The notes under the pieces were generated by a model. The model did no database searches, had not been told where the DNA came from, and saw only the letters and a list, made by a program, of their open reading frames with translations. From the NCBI GenBank assembly GCA_005879255.1, contig VBKY01000283.1, forward strand, positions 11,290 to 17,661: a stretch of 6,372 bases of DNA, in the 5' to 3' direction. This document shows, piece after piece, positions 1-5,223 of the stretch. The position numbers were made by a program, and so were the translations under genes. Positions within the stretch are counted from its first letter, which is position 1; each line of letters opens with the position of its first letter. Source of the stretch: Deltaproteobacteria bacterium (GTDB lineage Bacteria > Desulfobacterota_B > Binatia > UBA9968).

Positions 1-215
1 GTGCAACCATACATAGCGAAGATGTCACTGGTCCATTGCCCTTCATATCCGCCCAGGTCGACCACCGTCGACCCTTCATTTAGATCGTAGTGCAACCTCA
101 ACGTCTTATCGCCCTTCACTTGGAACCAAGGAACGACTCGACCGGCCTGCTTGCTTTCCGAACCAATGCGACCTCGGCGACGCTGAAGCAATCGTTCTAT
201 TCTAGCTAGGAACAT
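1..215 (-). CDS. FkbM-family SAM-dependent methyltransferase, N-terminal part (runs off window)
   Basis: The reading frame is open from 371 to 1 and continues past the window edge. From the ATG at 215 it gives 71 residues. Residues 30-48 read PWFQVKGDKTLRLHYDLNE and are followed by VVDLGGYEGQWTSDIFAMY. The VVDLGGYEGQW stretch matches SAM-binding motif I of FkbM-type methyltransferases, which O-methylate sugars and other small molecules. The catalytic remainder lies outside the window. I chose ATG 215 because relatives, as I remember them, begin about 25-50 residues before this motif. An in-frame ATG at 311 would add 32 residues (MRPEEVWRRDRS...), and neither start has a clear Shine-Dalgarno sequence. 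It follows the other FkbM-like gene after 156 bases in which I see no terminator or other gene. It is probably the last visible member of the operon and decorates the same glycan; the exact substrate cannot be told. Confidence 0.8.
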   Translation of the reverse strand, partial: MFLARIERLLQRRRGRIGSESKQAGRVVPWFQVKGDKTLRLHYDLNEGSTVVDLGGYEGQWTSDIFAMYGC

Positions 216-371
216 ACTTTTCAGTCGATGTGAAGTATCTCGATCACAGTCGACGATTAACAAGTCACTTGGAAGTGATCGGTCTCTCCTCCAAACTTCC
301 TCGGGTCTCATCACACCGGGAGAACTACATCGAGTACAACCCGGCAATAGCAGACTTCCAGTAGCAGATAT

Positions 372-1139
372 TTAAGAGAGGAGGCGTTTGGTTTCTGCTG
401 GAAAAGAATAATACTCCCCTCGGAGTTTCTGCTTGGTTGCGCCAGTACAGCCGTAGATTGGCATACGCGAAGCGACATAATCTCCCGCATATCCTGTGAT
501 GAGATAGGTCAGATGCTTTGTTGTTCCTAAGAATTGCAAAGATGTCTCATACTCCGAGAAGGAGTGAAAATCTTTCTCTTGGACAAAGAAGCAATTGGTA
601 TCTGTCATAGCCACGAGTTTGTAACCTTTGGCTTCCGCCAGCCTAATTAGTGAAAGTGCTGAACAGCCAAAGTAATTTCCTGGTTCGGCAACAAGATCCA
701 GATGCATTGGAATAGTGGGATTATATTCACAGATAATCAACCTGGGCTTTATTTCTCGTAGACTTTCAAGAATGTAGTAATCATCGCCGTCCACATCGAT
801 TGACAGTAAGTCTACATCGTTCAGGAGCGCCTCTCTCTGCAAGATCCTTTCAAGGGTGTTATTGCCTTCATGCGTCACCTTGGCGTTTATGCAACGGCAA
901 TTATACTTCTTAACACTTTCGACAAGGGTGCCATATCTTTCTTTGTCACTCTCTATCAATATTCCTTTCCAACCGCGCGTCCAAAGATTCGCAGTGTTCG
1001 AAAGATAAAAACCATCCCAGGCTCCAAATTCAATACATATTTTAGAAGACGTTTTCAAAATCTCAAAAATCTTCTGAACGATCCCATCTTCTCCGAATTG
1101 AGAAAAGACATTCAGCGCGTAGTCAGATAGCGTTTTCAT
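372..1139 (-). CDS. FkbM-like SAM-dependent methyltransferase
   Basis: This 255-residue protein looks like a class I SAM methyltransferase of the FkbM-like type. Residues 35-43 (CIEFGAWDG) form motif I. The acidic end of the next strand (LIESD, 61-65) would bind the SAM ribose. Residues 112-120 (LSIDVDGDD) and 131-144 (KPRLIICEYNPTIP) match the later conserved strands of this group. No signal peptide or membrane segment is seen, so it should act in the cytoplasm. It starts at ATG 1139, 11 bases after the wzt stop, which suggests co-transcription. A short AGG lies just before the start and AGAAAGG lies further up, so the ribosome site is weak. In polysaccharide clusters such enzymes usually methylate a sugar hydroxyl of the repeat unit or of the chain end; acceptor and position are unknown. 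It differs clearly in sequence from the FkbM gene downstream, so the pair is not a recent duplication. Confidence 0.82.
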   Translation of the reverse strand: MKTLSDYALNVFSQFGEDGIVQKIFEILKTSSKICIEFGAWDGFYLSNTANLWTRGWKGILIESDKERYGTLVESVKKYNCRCINAKVTHEGNNTLERILQREALLNDVDLLSIDVDGDDYYILESLREIKPRLIICEYNPTIPMHLDLVAEPGNYFGCSALSLIRLAEAKGYKLVAMTDTNCFFVQEKDFHSFSEYETSLQFLGTTKHLTYLITGYAGDYVASRMPIYGCTGATKQKLRGEYYSFPAETKRLLS

Positions 1140-1150
1140 GACCTGAGCGA

Positions 1151-2464
1151 TTACACCTTTCTGATTTCAGTTCGGAGCGGATTCAGCAAGACGCCCACAT
1201 TCGATACTCTTACCAGGTTAATCCCTTCAGCGAATCCCGCGATGTCCAAGACTCCGGCATTCTCAACATAATGAAATGGCCTCTCATGAGTAGAAAGACC
1301 GATAACTATCGGATAATGACCGCTTCCCAAAAAGATGGATTCTTCGCGAAATACTGCTTCATAAGCGCCTGCTTCTAAATCGCGGGCTTCACTCCAGCTC
1401 GTCCGAAGGACAAAGTCTTCGGTCGTACGAAGCCCCAATGCGATGATGAAGCTCTCTGTCGTTCGCGCTATGTCAAAGCGGACGCGCACCTGCCATGGTT
1501 GCCCTACTGGAATAGCAAATGTCGGTTTGCCTGTACTATCTTCGACGGTAAGCGTTTTTGCCCAACCTGGCGGATTTTCCTCTTTGGGTGCCGGAATTTT
1601 GTAGATCAGTTCCGTACGCGCGCCGTTTTCTACGTACTTTTGAAGAACTACTCCAGTATCCCCAGATAGTACTTTTCTACCTTGATCAAGCAGTATTGCG
1701 CCGTTGCACAGTTTGCGAACGACCGCCATATTATGGCTCACAAACAGAACCGTTCGTCCTTGCTTCGCCACATCACTCATTTTTCCGAGACATTTCTTCT
1801 GGAATGCTGCATCTCCAACGGCTAATACCTCGTCCACCAGCAGAATCTCCGGCTCCAGGTGAGCAGCCACAGCAAAAGCAAGTCGCACATACATACCGGA
1901 GGAGTAGCGCTTAACCGGAGTGTCAAGGAACTTCTCGATCTCAGCAAAAGCGACGATTTCATCTAGCTTGCTCCATATCTCGGCCTTCGTCATGCCGAGA
2001 ATCGCCCCGTTGAGAAAAATATTCTCGCGTCCGGTGAGTTCCGGATGAAAACCCGTGCCCACTTCCAGCAGACTGGCAATTCGCCCTTTTACCCGCACCT
2101 CTCCACTGGTCGGTGCTGTAACACGGGAAAGAATTTTCAACAACGTGCTTTTCCCCGCACCGTTGCGCCCGATGATGCCGAGGATTTCGCCCTGTTTTAC
2201 TTCAATTGAGACTCCGCGCAACGCCCAGATTTCGTCATCGCCTAAGGGTACCTCAGAGGTCAGCGGGCAGAGATCAGAAGTCGGTTCTAAACTGCGGCTT
2301 CTGACTTCTGATTTCTGGACCTGGCCGACTTTCGTATACGGATCGGGCTTGCCGCGCACACGGTGCCACCAGCGGTTGAAATCATGCCTTAGAGTGCCGG
2401 TACCGAAAGCGCCAAGGCAGTACTTCTTCCAAAGATTATCTATCTCAATGACGCTGTCGGACAT
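1151..2464 (-). CDS. wzt: Polysaccharide ABC transporter ATP-binding protein with C-terminal extension (Wzt)
   Basis: This 437-residue protein is the ATPase that powers export of an undecaprenyl-linked glycan through Wzm in the inner membrane. The nucleotide-binding domain spans about residues 77-285: Walker A GRNGAGKST at 99-107, ABC signature YSSGM at 187-191, Walker B ILLVDEVLAVGD at 207-218 with catalytic E212, and the switch histidine H244 in SHN. Residues about 290-437 form a separate beta-rich domain of the kind that, in characterised Wzt proteins such as E. coli O9a, binds the modified chain terminus. The ATG at 2464 begins MSDSVIEIDNLWKKY, the normal start of this group. Residues 49-75 form an unusual linker rich in SEVRS/TSEV. 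It is encoded by 7-bp repeats and sits between the N-terminal amphipathic segment and the first strand of the ATPase. The gene lies 70 bases after wzm and 11 before a methyltransferase. Its identity is secure; the glycan it exports is unknown. Confidence 0.95.
   Translation of the reverse strand: MSDSVIEIDNLWKKYCLGAFGTGTLRHDFNRWWHRVRGKPDPYTKVGQVQKSEVRSRSLEPTSDLCPLTSEVPLGDDEIWALRGVSIEVKQGEILGIIGRNGAGKSTLLKILSRVTAPTSGEVRVKGRIASLLEVGTGFHPELTGRENIFLNGAILGMTKAEIWSKLDEIVAFAEIEKFLDTPVKRYSSGMYVRLAFAVAAHLEPEILLVDEVLAVGDAAFQKKCLGKMSDVAKQGRTVLFVSHNMAVVRKLCNGAILLDQGRKVLSGDTGVVLQKYVENGARTELIYKIPAPKEENPPGWAKTLTVEDSTGKPTFAIPVGQPWQVRVRFDIARTTESFIIALGLRTTEDFVLRTSWSEARDLEAGAYEAVFREESIFLGSGHYPIVIGLSTHERPFHYVENAGVLDIAGFAEGINLVRVSNVGVLLNPLRTEIRKV
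2253..2318. repeat. Heptad repeats in two opposite orientations inside wzt
   Basis: On the plus strand, four heptads (TCAGAGG, TCAGCGG, GCAGAGA, TCAGAAG; 2253-2280) are followed by 17 bases and then by three heptads in reverse orientation (CTTCTGA, CTTCTGA, TTTCTGG; 2298-2318). The two arms contain a perfect 10-base inverted repeat, 2273-2282 against 2303-2312. The block is 66 bases, exactly 22 codons, so it keeps the wzt frame and encodes the odd linker around residues 49-71 of Wzt. The heptad resembles the one filling the wzm-wzt gap. Confidence 0.75.
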
Positions 2465-2471
2465 AACGGAA

Positions 2472-2527
2472 TCAGAGATCAGAGGTCAAAGGACATTTGT
2501 CAGATGTCAGTGGTCTGAGATCGGAAT
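2472..2527. repeat. Degenerate TCAGAGG heptad array between wzm and wzt
   Basis: Eight consecutive 7-base units can be read in strict phase on the plus strand: TCAGAGA, TCAGAGG, TCAAAGG, ACATTTG, TCAGATG, TCAGTGG, TCTGAGA and TCGGAAT. They fill nearly all of the 70-base gap between the wzm stop (2535) and the wzt start (2464). The fourth and the last units are the most degenerate. No Shine-Dalgarno sequence for wzt is obvious within the array. The role is unknown; it may be a spreading simple repeat. Confidence 0.72.
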
Positions 2528-2534
2528 GGACTGG

Positions 2535-3572
2535 CTACACCGTGTCCATAAACGTTCGCTCGACGTGGTTGAAGAGAACTACTCCGATGCACAGGATCAT
2601 CAAGGTAACGCCGGCGCTATAAATTAGGTGCCAGAGGTCAAAGGTGCCGGCGCCGAGGAACGAATAGCGAAAGGTCTCAACTAGAGCAGTCATTGGATTC
2701 GCTAAAATCAACCAACGGTATTGCTGTGAGAGCATCGAGACGGGATAAATAACCGGCGTCACAAACATGAGCAGTTGGACACCAAAGGTCACCAACACCT
2801 GGAGATCGCGGTATTTGGTAGTGAGCGACGAAACAATGATGCCGAGGCCGAGTCCCAAAGCCGCCATGATCAAAAGAAGCACAGGCGTTAGCAGCACGTA
2901 GATGTTCGGTCGAATGGCAGCGCCTTGGCTGTAATAAAATCCTACGAAAACCAGAAAAAGTGCGAATTGAATAGCAAACTTGATGATATTGGAAAGAACT
3001 ACAGAAACCGGGACGGAAAGTCGCGGGAAATAGACCTTGCCGAATATAGCGGCGTTTTGAATGAAGGTGGCGGAGGTTCGGTTCAAACATTCCGCGAAAT
3101 AGTTCCAGCAGCTCACTCCCGCCATATAGAAGAGCACCGGCGGCAGACGGTCCGTGGAAAGTTTGGCGACACGGCTAAATACTAGAGTGAAAAGCGCTGT
3201 CGTAAAAAGCGGCTGGATGAGATGCCACAATGGGCCAAGGATGGTCTGCTTGTATTGGGCCACAAAATCGCGCCATACGAACAACAGCGTGAGGTCGCGA
3301 TACCGCCACAGGTCGGACAGGTGCAGGTCGAACCAGCCGGTTTTAGCCCGAATGATCAGGTCCCATTTCTCAGCGGTGGCCACGGGTGATGGAATTTCTT
3401 GTGAATCGCGTCGGGATTTCCCGATGAATGATAAGTTTTTGTACAGAGTCTCCACTTTGTCAGTCACTTTCGCTCCAACATCCAACACTTTTAATGTTTC
3501 GTCTTTTCGGTGTTTGGTTTGTTCTCTAGTCTTCCGCCGCACCCTGGCGTGTCGCCGATAATTAAGGTTCAC
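2535..3572 (-). CDS. wzm: Polysaccharide ABC transporter permease (Wzm)
   Basis: This 345-residue frame encodes the membrane subunit that exports a lipid-linked polysaccharide together with Wzt. The family region begins at about residue 70 (WDLIIRAKTGWFDL), followed by LWRYRDLTLLFVWRDF and YKQTILGPLWHLIQP (residues 107-121), which are hallmarks of this ABC-2 permease group. Hydrophobic segments lie at roughly 116-137, 145-160, 187-213, 225-249, 256-279 and 314-336, matching the usual six. NPMTALVETFRY at 292-303 is also typical. The GTG at 3572 has no visible ribosome site, and its first 35 residues are very basic and unlike the family. A GTG at 3467 preceded by GGAG would give 310 residues and may be the true start. 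The gene lies just after a rearranged glycosyltransferase remnant and its spacer, so its native 5' end may have been altered. Confidence 0.93.
   Translation of the reverse strand: MNLNYRRHARVRRKTREQTKHRKDETLKVLDVGAKVTDKVETLYKNLSFIGKSRRDSQEIPSPVATAEKWDLIIRAKTGWFDLHLSDLWRYRDLTLLFVWRDFVAQYKQTILGPLWHLIQPLFTTALFTLVFSRVAKLSTDRLPPVLFYMAGVSCWNYFAECLNRTSATFIQNAAIFGKVYFPRLSVPVSVVLSNIIKFAIQFALFLVFVGFYYSQGAAIRPNIYVLLTPVLLLIMAALGLGLGIIVSSLTTKYRDLQVLVTFGVQLLMFVTPVIYPVSMLSQQYRWLILANPMTALVETFRYSFLGAGTFDLWHLIYSAGVTLMILCIGVVLFNHVERTFMDTV
3473..3476 (-). promoter_or_regulatory. Candidate ribosome binding site for an internal wzm start
   Basis: GGAG lies five bases before an in-frame GTG at 3467. That start would remove the first 35 residues (a lysine/arginine-rich stretch) and leave about 34 residues before the conserved WDLIIR segment. 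The longer GTG start at 3572 has no comparable site. This is suggestive only. Confidence 0.4.
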
Positions 3573-3591
3573 GGTTTCGATGGTCGCTGAT

Positions 3592-4026
3592 GTGACGGTT
3601 GACCCAATGATAAAAATGACAAACTTCCGTCCTTAACGCATAAAGCGTTGCGCAAATAAATGACCCGCAGCATCCAACTGTCAATTCGCCACCGCAAGGA
3701 ATGCTAAAATACGCGGGCTCGTAGCGCCGCTTCCGTCGCCTCAATCATCGGCGACCAGACCGTTGAAATCTTTGGGTTGTTTCCCGACCACCGGCCGCTA
3801 ACCTTTGTCTTTCTTCTGAAGAAGACAGGAGCTTCAGAAGAGTCTTCGAGAGTGCGCCGTTGGCATTGGAAGAAATAAGCAAACCATTTTCCCCGTCGCG
3901 CACCAATTCCGGTGTGCCACCAACCGCTGTAGCAACGACAGGTAACCCGGCGTACATCGCCTCCAGCAGCACGTGCGGAAATCCTTCATGAGTAGAATTC
4001 AGCACGAGTAGATCGCAAGCAGTCAT
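3592..4026. repeat. Direct repeat, copy A (glycosyltransferase C-terminus plus spacer)
   Basis: This block aligns, with a few small indels, to copy B at 4738-5166 in the same orientation. It contains the last third of a GT4 gene and about 110 bases of downstream non-coding spacer. Identity is uneven: 57 of 60 positions match at 3592-3651, 58 of 60 at 3841-3900, but only 95 of 120 at 3901-4020. Homology stops near 3590, where the sequence continues into the wzm start, and fades near 4026, where the methyltransferase stop lies. The spacer (3592-3703) holds no gene. Confidence 0.9.
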
Positions 4027-4042
4027 GATACTGTTTGTCCGG
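3704..4042 (-). pseudogene. Truncated, frameshifted GT4 glycosyltransferase remnant (C-terminal part only)
   Basis: This is the sugar-nucleotide-binding end of a GT4 enzyme without its N-terminal two thirds. From the ATG at 4026 it reads MTACDLLVLNSTHEGFPHV and keeps the E-x7-E motif (EGFPHVLLE), then AGLPVVATAVGGTPELV and DGENGLLIS. It differs from the same region of the upstream glycosyltransferase at about 13 of 90 residues. The frame meets a stop at 3745, after an indel near 3750-3760 relative to the other copy. Past that point the expected tail (IEATEA-like, ending TAG at 3704) continues in another frame. No ribosome site precedes ATG 4026, and a lone C-terminal half of a GT-B fold should be inactive, so I call it a pseudogene. 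GT-like sequence (INDRTNSIMTACD) appears to begin right at the methyltransferase stop codon. The many silent differences suggest that both copies were once functional. Confidence 0.88.
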
Positions 4043-4654
4043 TCATTGATCCCTTTTGTCCCGTTTGCGTGCAACAATCCGGTAAGCTGAAGCGAAGCTG
4101 GCGGGATGCTTTTGCCGCCGCGTAAAGACGCGGTCAATCAGTCCGCACAATGGCCTGATGCGCTCCGCTATGAGGCCAAGATGCATGCGCTTTAAGGCTT
4201 CTTCCACAGCCATGCCGACCACGGTGAACACCCATAAGGGACTTTCAAAAGCGACAAGGTCAAAATCCTTTAAGAGAGACCTCAACCCTAGCGGGCTGTA
4301 ACGATAAAAGTCATCTTCATGAAAGGGATGCATCCATGGAACCCAGATGACGAATTGCCCTCCTGTTTTCAATACTCTATGCACCTCTTTCACCGCCGCC
4401 CAAGGCTGAATGAAGTGTTCCAGAGTATCCTTACTTACAACCATGTCTAAGGCATCATCTTTGAAAGGCAACTGATGGGCATCTCCGAGGAGTGAAGGTT
4501 CCCCACTTCCGAAGTGGCGAAAGTCGAGGTTGATATAGCGATAACCACGCTCCTCCAGCGGCTGCCTTAACATGCCTTGGTTTCCCCCTAGATCAAGAAC
4601 AAGACCTGTACCATTCGGGATAGCTTCAAGGGTCAAATCTGCATCGCTGCTCAT
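4043..4654 (-). CDS. Class I SAM-dependent methyltransferase (Methyltransf_11 type)
   Basis: This 203-residue protein has the order of motifs of a class I methyltransferase. Motif I is LVLDLGGNQGM (18-28). The SAM-ribose-binding acid is D44 in INLDFR. GDAHQLPFKDDALDMVVSKDTLEH (57-80) carries the usual post-II and motif IV positions, and VHRVLKTGGQFVIWVPW (91-107) is the standard strand-5 segment. FHEDDFYRYSPLGLRSLL (111-128) is typical of the version found in polysaccharide clusters. It is cytoplasmic, with no signal or membrane segment. The ATG at 4654 has a good AAGGTGAG site in front and overlaps, as ATGA, the stop codon of a glycosyltransferase tail. This implies former translational coupling to a glycosyltransferase that is now lost. 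It likely methylates a sugar of the glycan; the substrate is not visible. The gene looks intact although both flanks are glycosyltransferase debris. Confidence 0.9.
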   Translation of the reverse strand: MSSDADLTLEAIPNGTGLVLDLGGNQGMLRQPLEERGYRYINLDFRHFGSGEPSLLGDAHQLPFKDDALDMVVSKDTLEHFIQPWAAVKEVHRVLKTGGQFVIWVPWMHPFHEDDFYRYSPLGLRSLLKDFDLVAFESPLWVFTVVGMAVEEALKRMHLGLIAERIRPLCGLIDRVFTRRQKHPASFASAYRIVARKRDKRDQ

Positions 4655-4731
4655 TGCTCACCTTGCAAGTGGGCGCAGGCCTGCAGCGCCGCAGCCTCGG
4701 TCTGTTCTATCATCGCCGAACGTCGGAAACC
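4651..4731 (-). pseudogene. Tail of a lost glycosyltransferase (C-terminal scar)
   Basis: The frame from 4731 reads SGFRRSAMIEQTEAAALQAC and ends at TGA 4653-4651. It matches the last residues of the intact-end glycosyltransferase (HRFRRCAMIEATEA, near 4910-4865), but its own terminus is different and longer. Only about 25 codons remain, with no start of their own. The preceding bases are the end of the repeat-B spacer, so the junction lies at about 4732-4737. The stop overlaps the methyltransferase start by ATGA, as expected for two coupled genes. I read this as what is left of a further GT4 paralogue. Being short, the match could be questioned, but the phase and the ATGA overlap support it. 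Confidence 0.7.
4657..4664 (-). promoter_or_regulatory. Ribosome binding site of the 4654 methyltransferase
   Basis: AAGGTGAG lies two bases before the ATG at 4654, with its AAGG core six bases away. It is inside the reading frame of the glycosyltransferase tail, whose TGA overlaps the ATG. It supports 4654 as the true start. Confidence 0.7.
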
Positions 4732-4737
4732 GCTGCT

Positions 4738-5166
4738 GTGACGGTTGACCAATGATAAAAATGACAAACTTCCGTCCTCAACGCATAAACCGTTGCAATC
4801 AAAAATGATCGGCAGCATCCAACTCTCAGATCGCCACCGCTGGGAATGCTAGAATGTACGGCCTTGCAGTATGGCTTCCGTTGCTTCAATCATCGCGCAC
4901 CGTCGAAATCGATGCGTGGTTTCCCGAGCACTAGCGGCTAACCTTTGTCTTTCTTCTGAAGAGGACAGGAGCTTCATGAGAGTCTTCGAGAGTGCGCCGT
5001 TGGCATTGGGAGATATAAGCAAACCATTTTCCCCGTCGCGCACTAACTCCGGTGTCCCGCCAACCTCCGTGGCGACGACGGGCAACCCAGCACACATTGC
5101 CTCCAGTACCACATGCGGAAATCCCTCATAGGTCGAATTCAGCACAAAAAGATCGCACGCGGCCAT
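4738..5166. repeat. Direct repeat, copy B (glycosyltransferase C-terminus plus spacer)
   Basis: This is the partner of copy A (3592-4026), offset by 1140-1146 bases and in the same orientation. It covers the C-terminal end of the 5999-4849 glycosyltransferase and the spacer 4738-4848. The spacer holds no gene and no convincing terminator. Homology ends near 4735, where the glycosyltransferase tail scar begins. The region between the two copies is almost exactly that scar plus the methyltransferase gene. Confidence 0.9.
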
Positions 5167-5223
5167 CAAAGCAAACGTCTCCTCTTTGCTTCTTTGCCCG
5201 GCAAAATAAACCCGATCGGCCAA
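4849..5223 (-). CDS. GT4 glycosyltransferase, C-terminal (donor-binding) part, separated by frameshift
   Basis: This frame carries the second half of the glycosyltransferase begun at 5999. It opens LADRVYFAGQRSKEETFALM, which continues the domain directly from LRGSVN in the other frame. AACDLFVLNSTYEGFPHVVLE contains the GT4 E-x7-E motif (EGFPHVVLE), and AGLPVVATEVGGTPELVRDG is the usual nucleotide-sugar-binding loop. The only possible start near its beginning is TTG 5223, with no ribosome site, so it is not a separate gene. Joined across one missing base, the whole enzyme would have 383 residues, the usual size for GT4. The C-terminus (IEATEAILQGRTF, TAG at 4849) looks complete. As read, the product would lack its catalytic donor site. 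Either the strain has lost the enzyme or the base is a sequencing or assembly error; the unharmed flanking frames make an error or a very recent mutation likely. Confidence 0.85.
   Translation of the reverse strand: MADRVYFAGQRSKEETFALMAACDLFVLNSTYEGFPHVVLEAMCAGLPVVATEVGGTPELVRDGENGLLISPNANGALSKTLMKLLSSSEERQRLAASARETTHRFRRCAMIEATEAILQGRTF

Noticed and set aside
2055..2627. Long open frame on the plus strand opposite wzt (190 codons)
   Set aside because: It lies antisense to the strongly conserved ATPase core, has no recognisable domain or ribosome site, and its SEV/RSEV stretches come from the heptad repeats. It is a shadow of wzt.
2632..2644. 13-base string CAGAGGTCAAAGG shared with the heptad array at 2480-2492
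   Set aside because: Here it encodes part of the wzm C-terminus (FDLW), which reads as ordinary family sequence, and one 13-base match in a window of this size can arise by chance.
3680..3700. Sequence resembling the RfaH ops element (GCGGTGGCG on the minus strand) in the spacers
   Set aside because: Only about 8 of 12 positions agree, it lies inside the operon rather than in the leader, and the host is not clearly a gammaproteobacterium.
3562..3744. Small minus-strand frame of 60 codons between the glycosyltransferase remnant and wzm
   Set aside because: It reads through the shifted tail of the remnant and the non-coding spacer, and copy B lacks an equivalent protein. It is not a gene.
3813..3840. 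Perfect 9-base inverted repeat CTTCTGAAG / CTTCAGAAG
   Set aside because: It is within glycosyltransferase coding sequence, has no T-tract, and is not preserved in copy B.
3745..4026. Possible free-standing 93-residue protein from ATG 4026
   Set aside because: There is no ribosome site, it lacks the acceptor domain and is frameshifted before its natural end. It fits a decaying fragment better.
3592..5166. Mobile element around the methyltransferase
   Set aside because: There is no transposase, no terminal inverted repeats and no short target duplication. The flanking repeats are glycosyltransferase sequence, not an insertion sequence.
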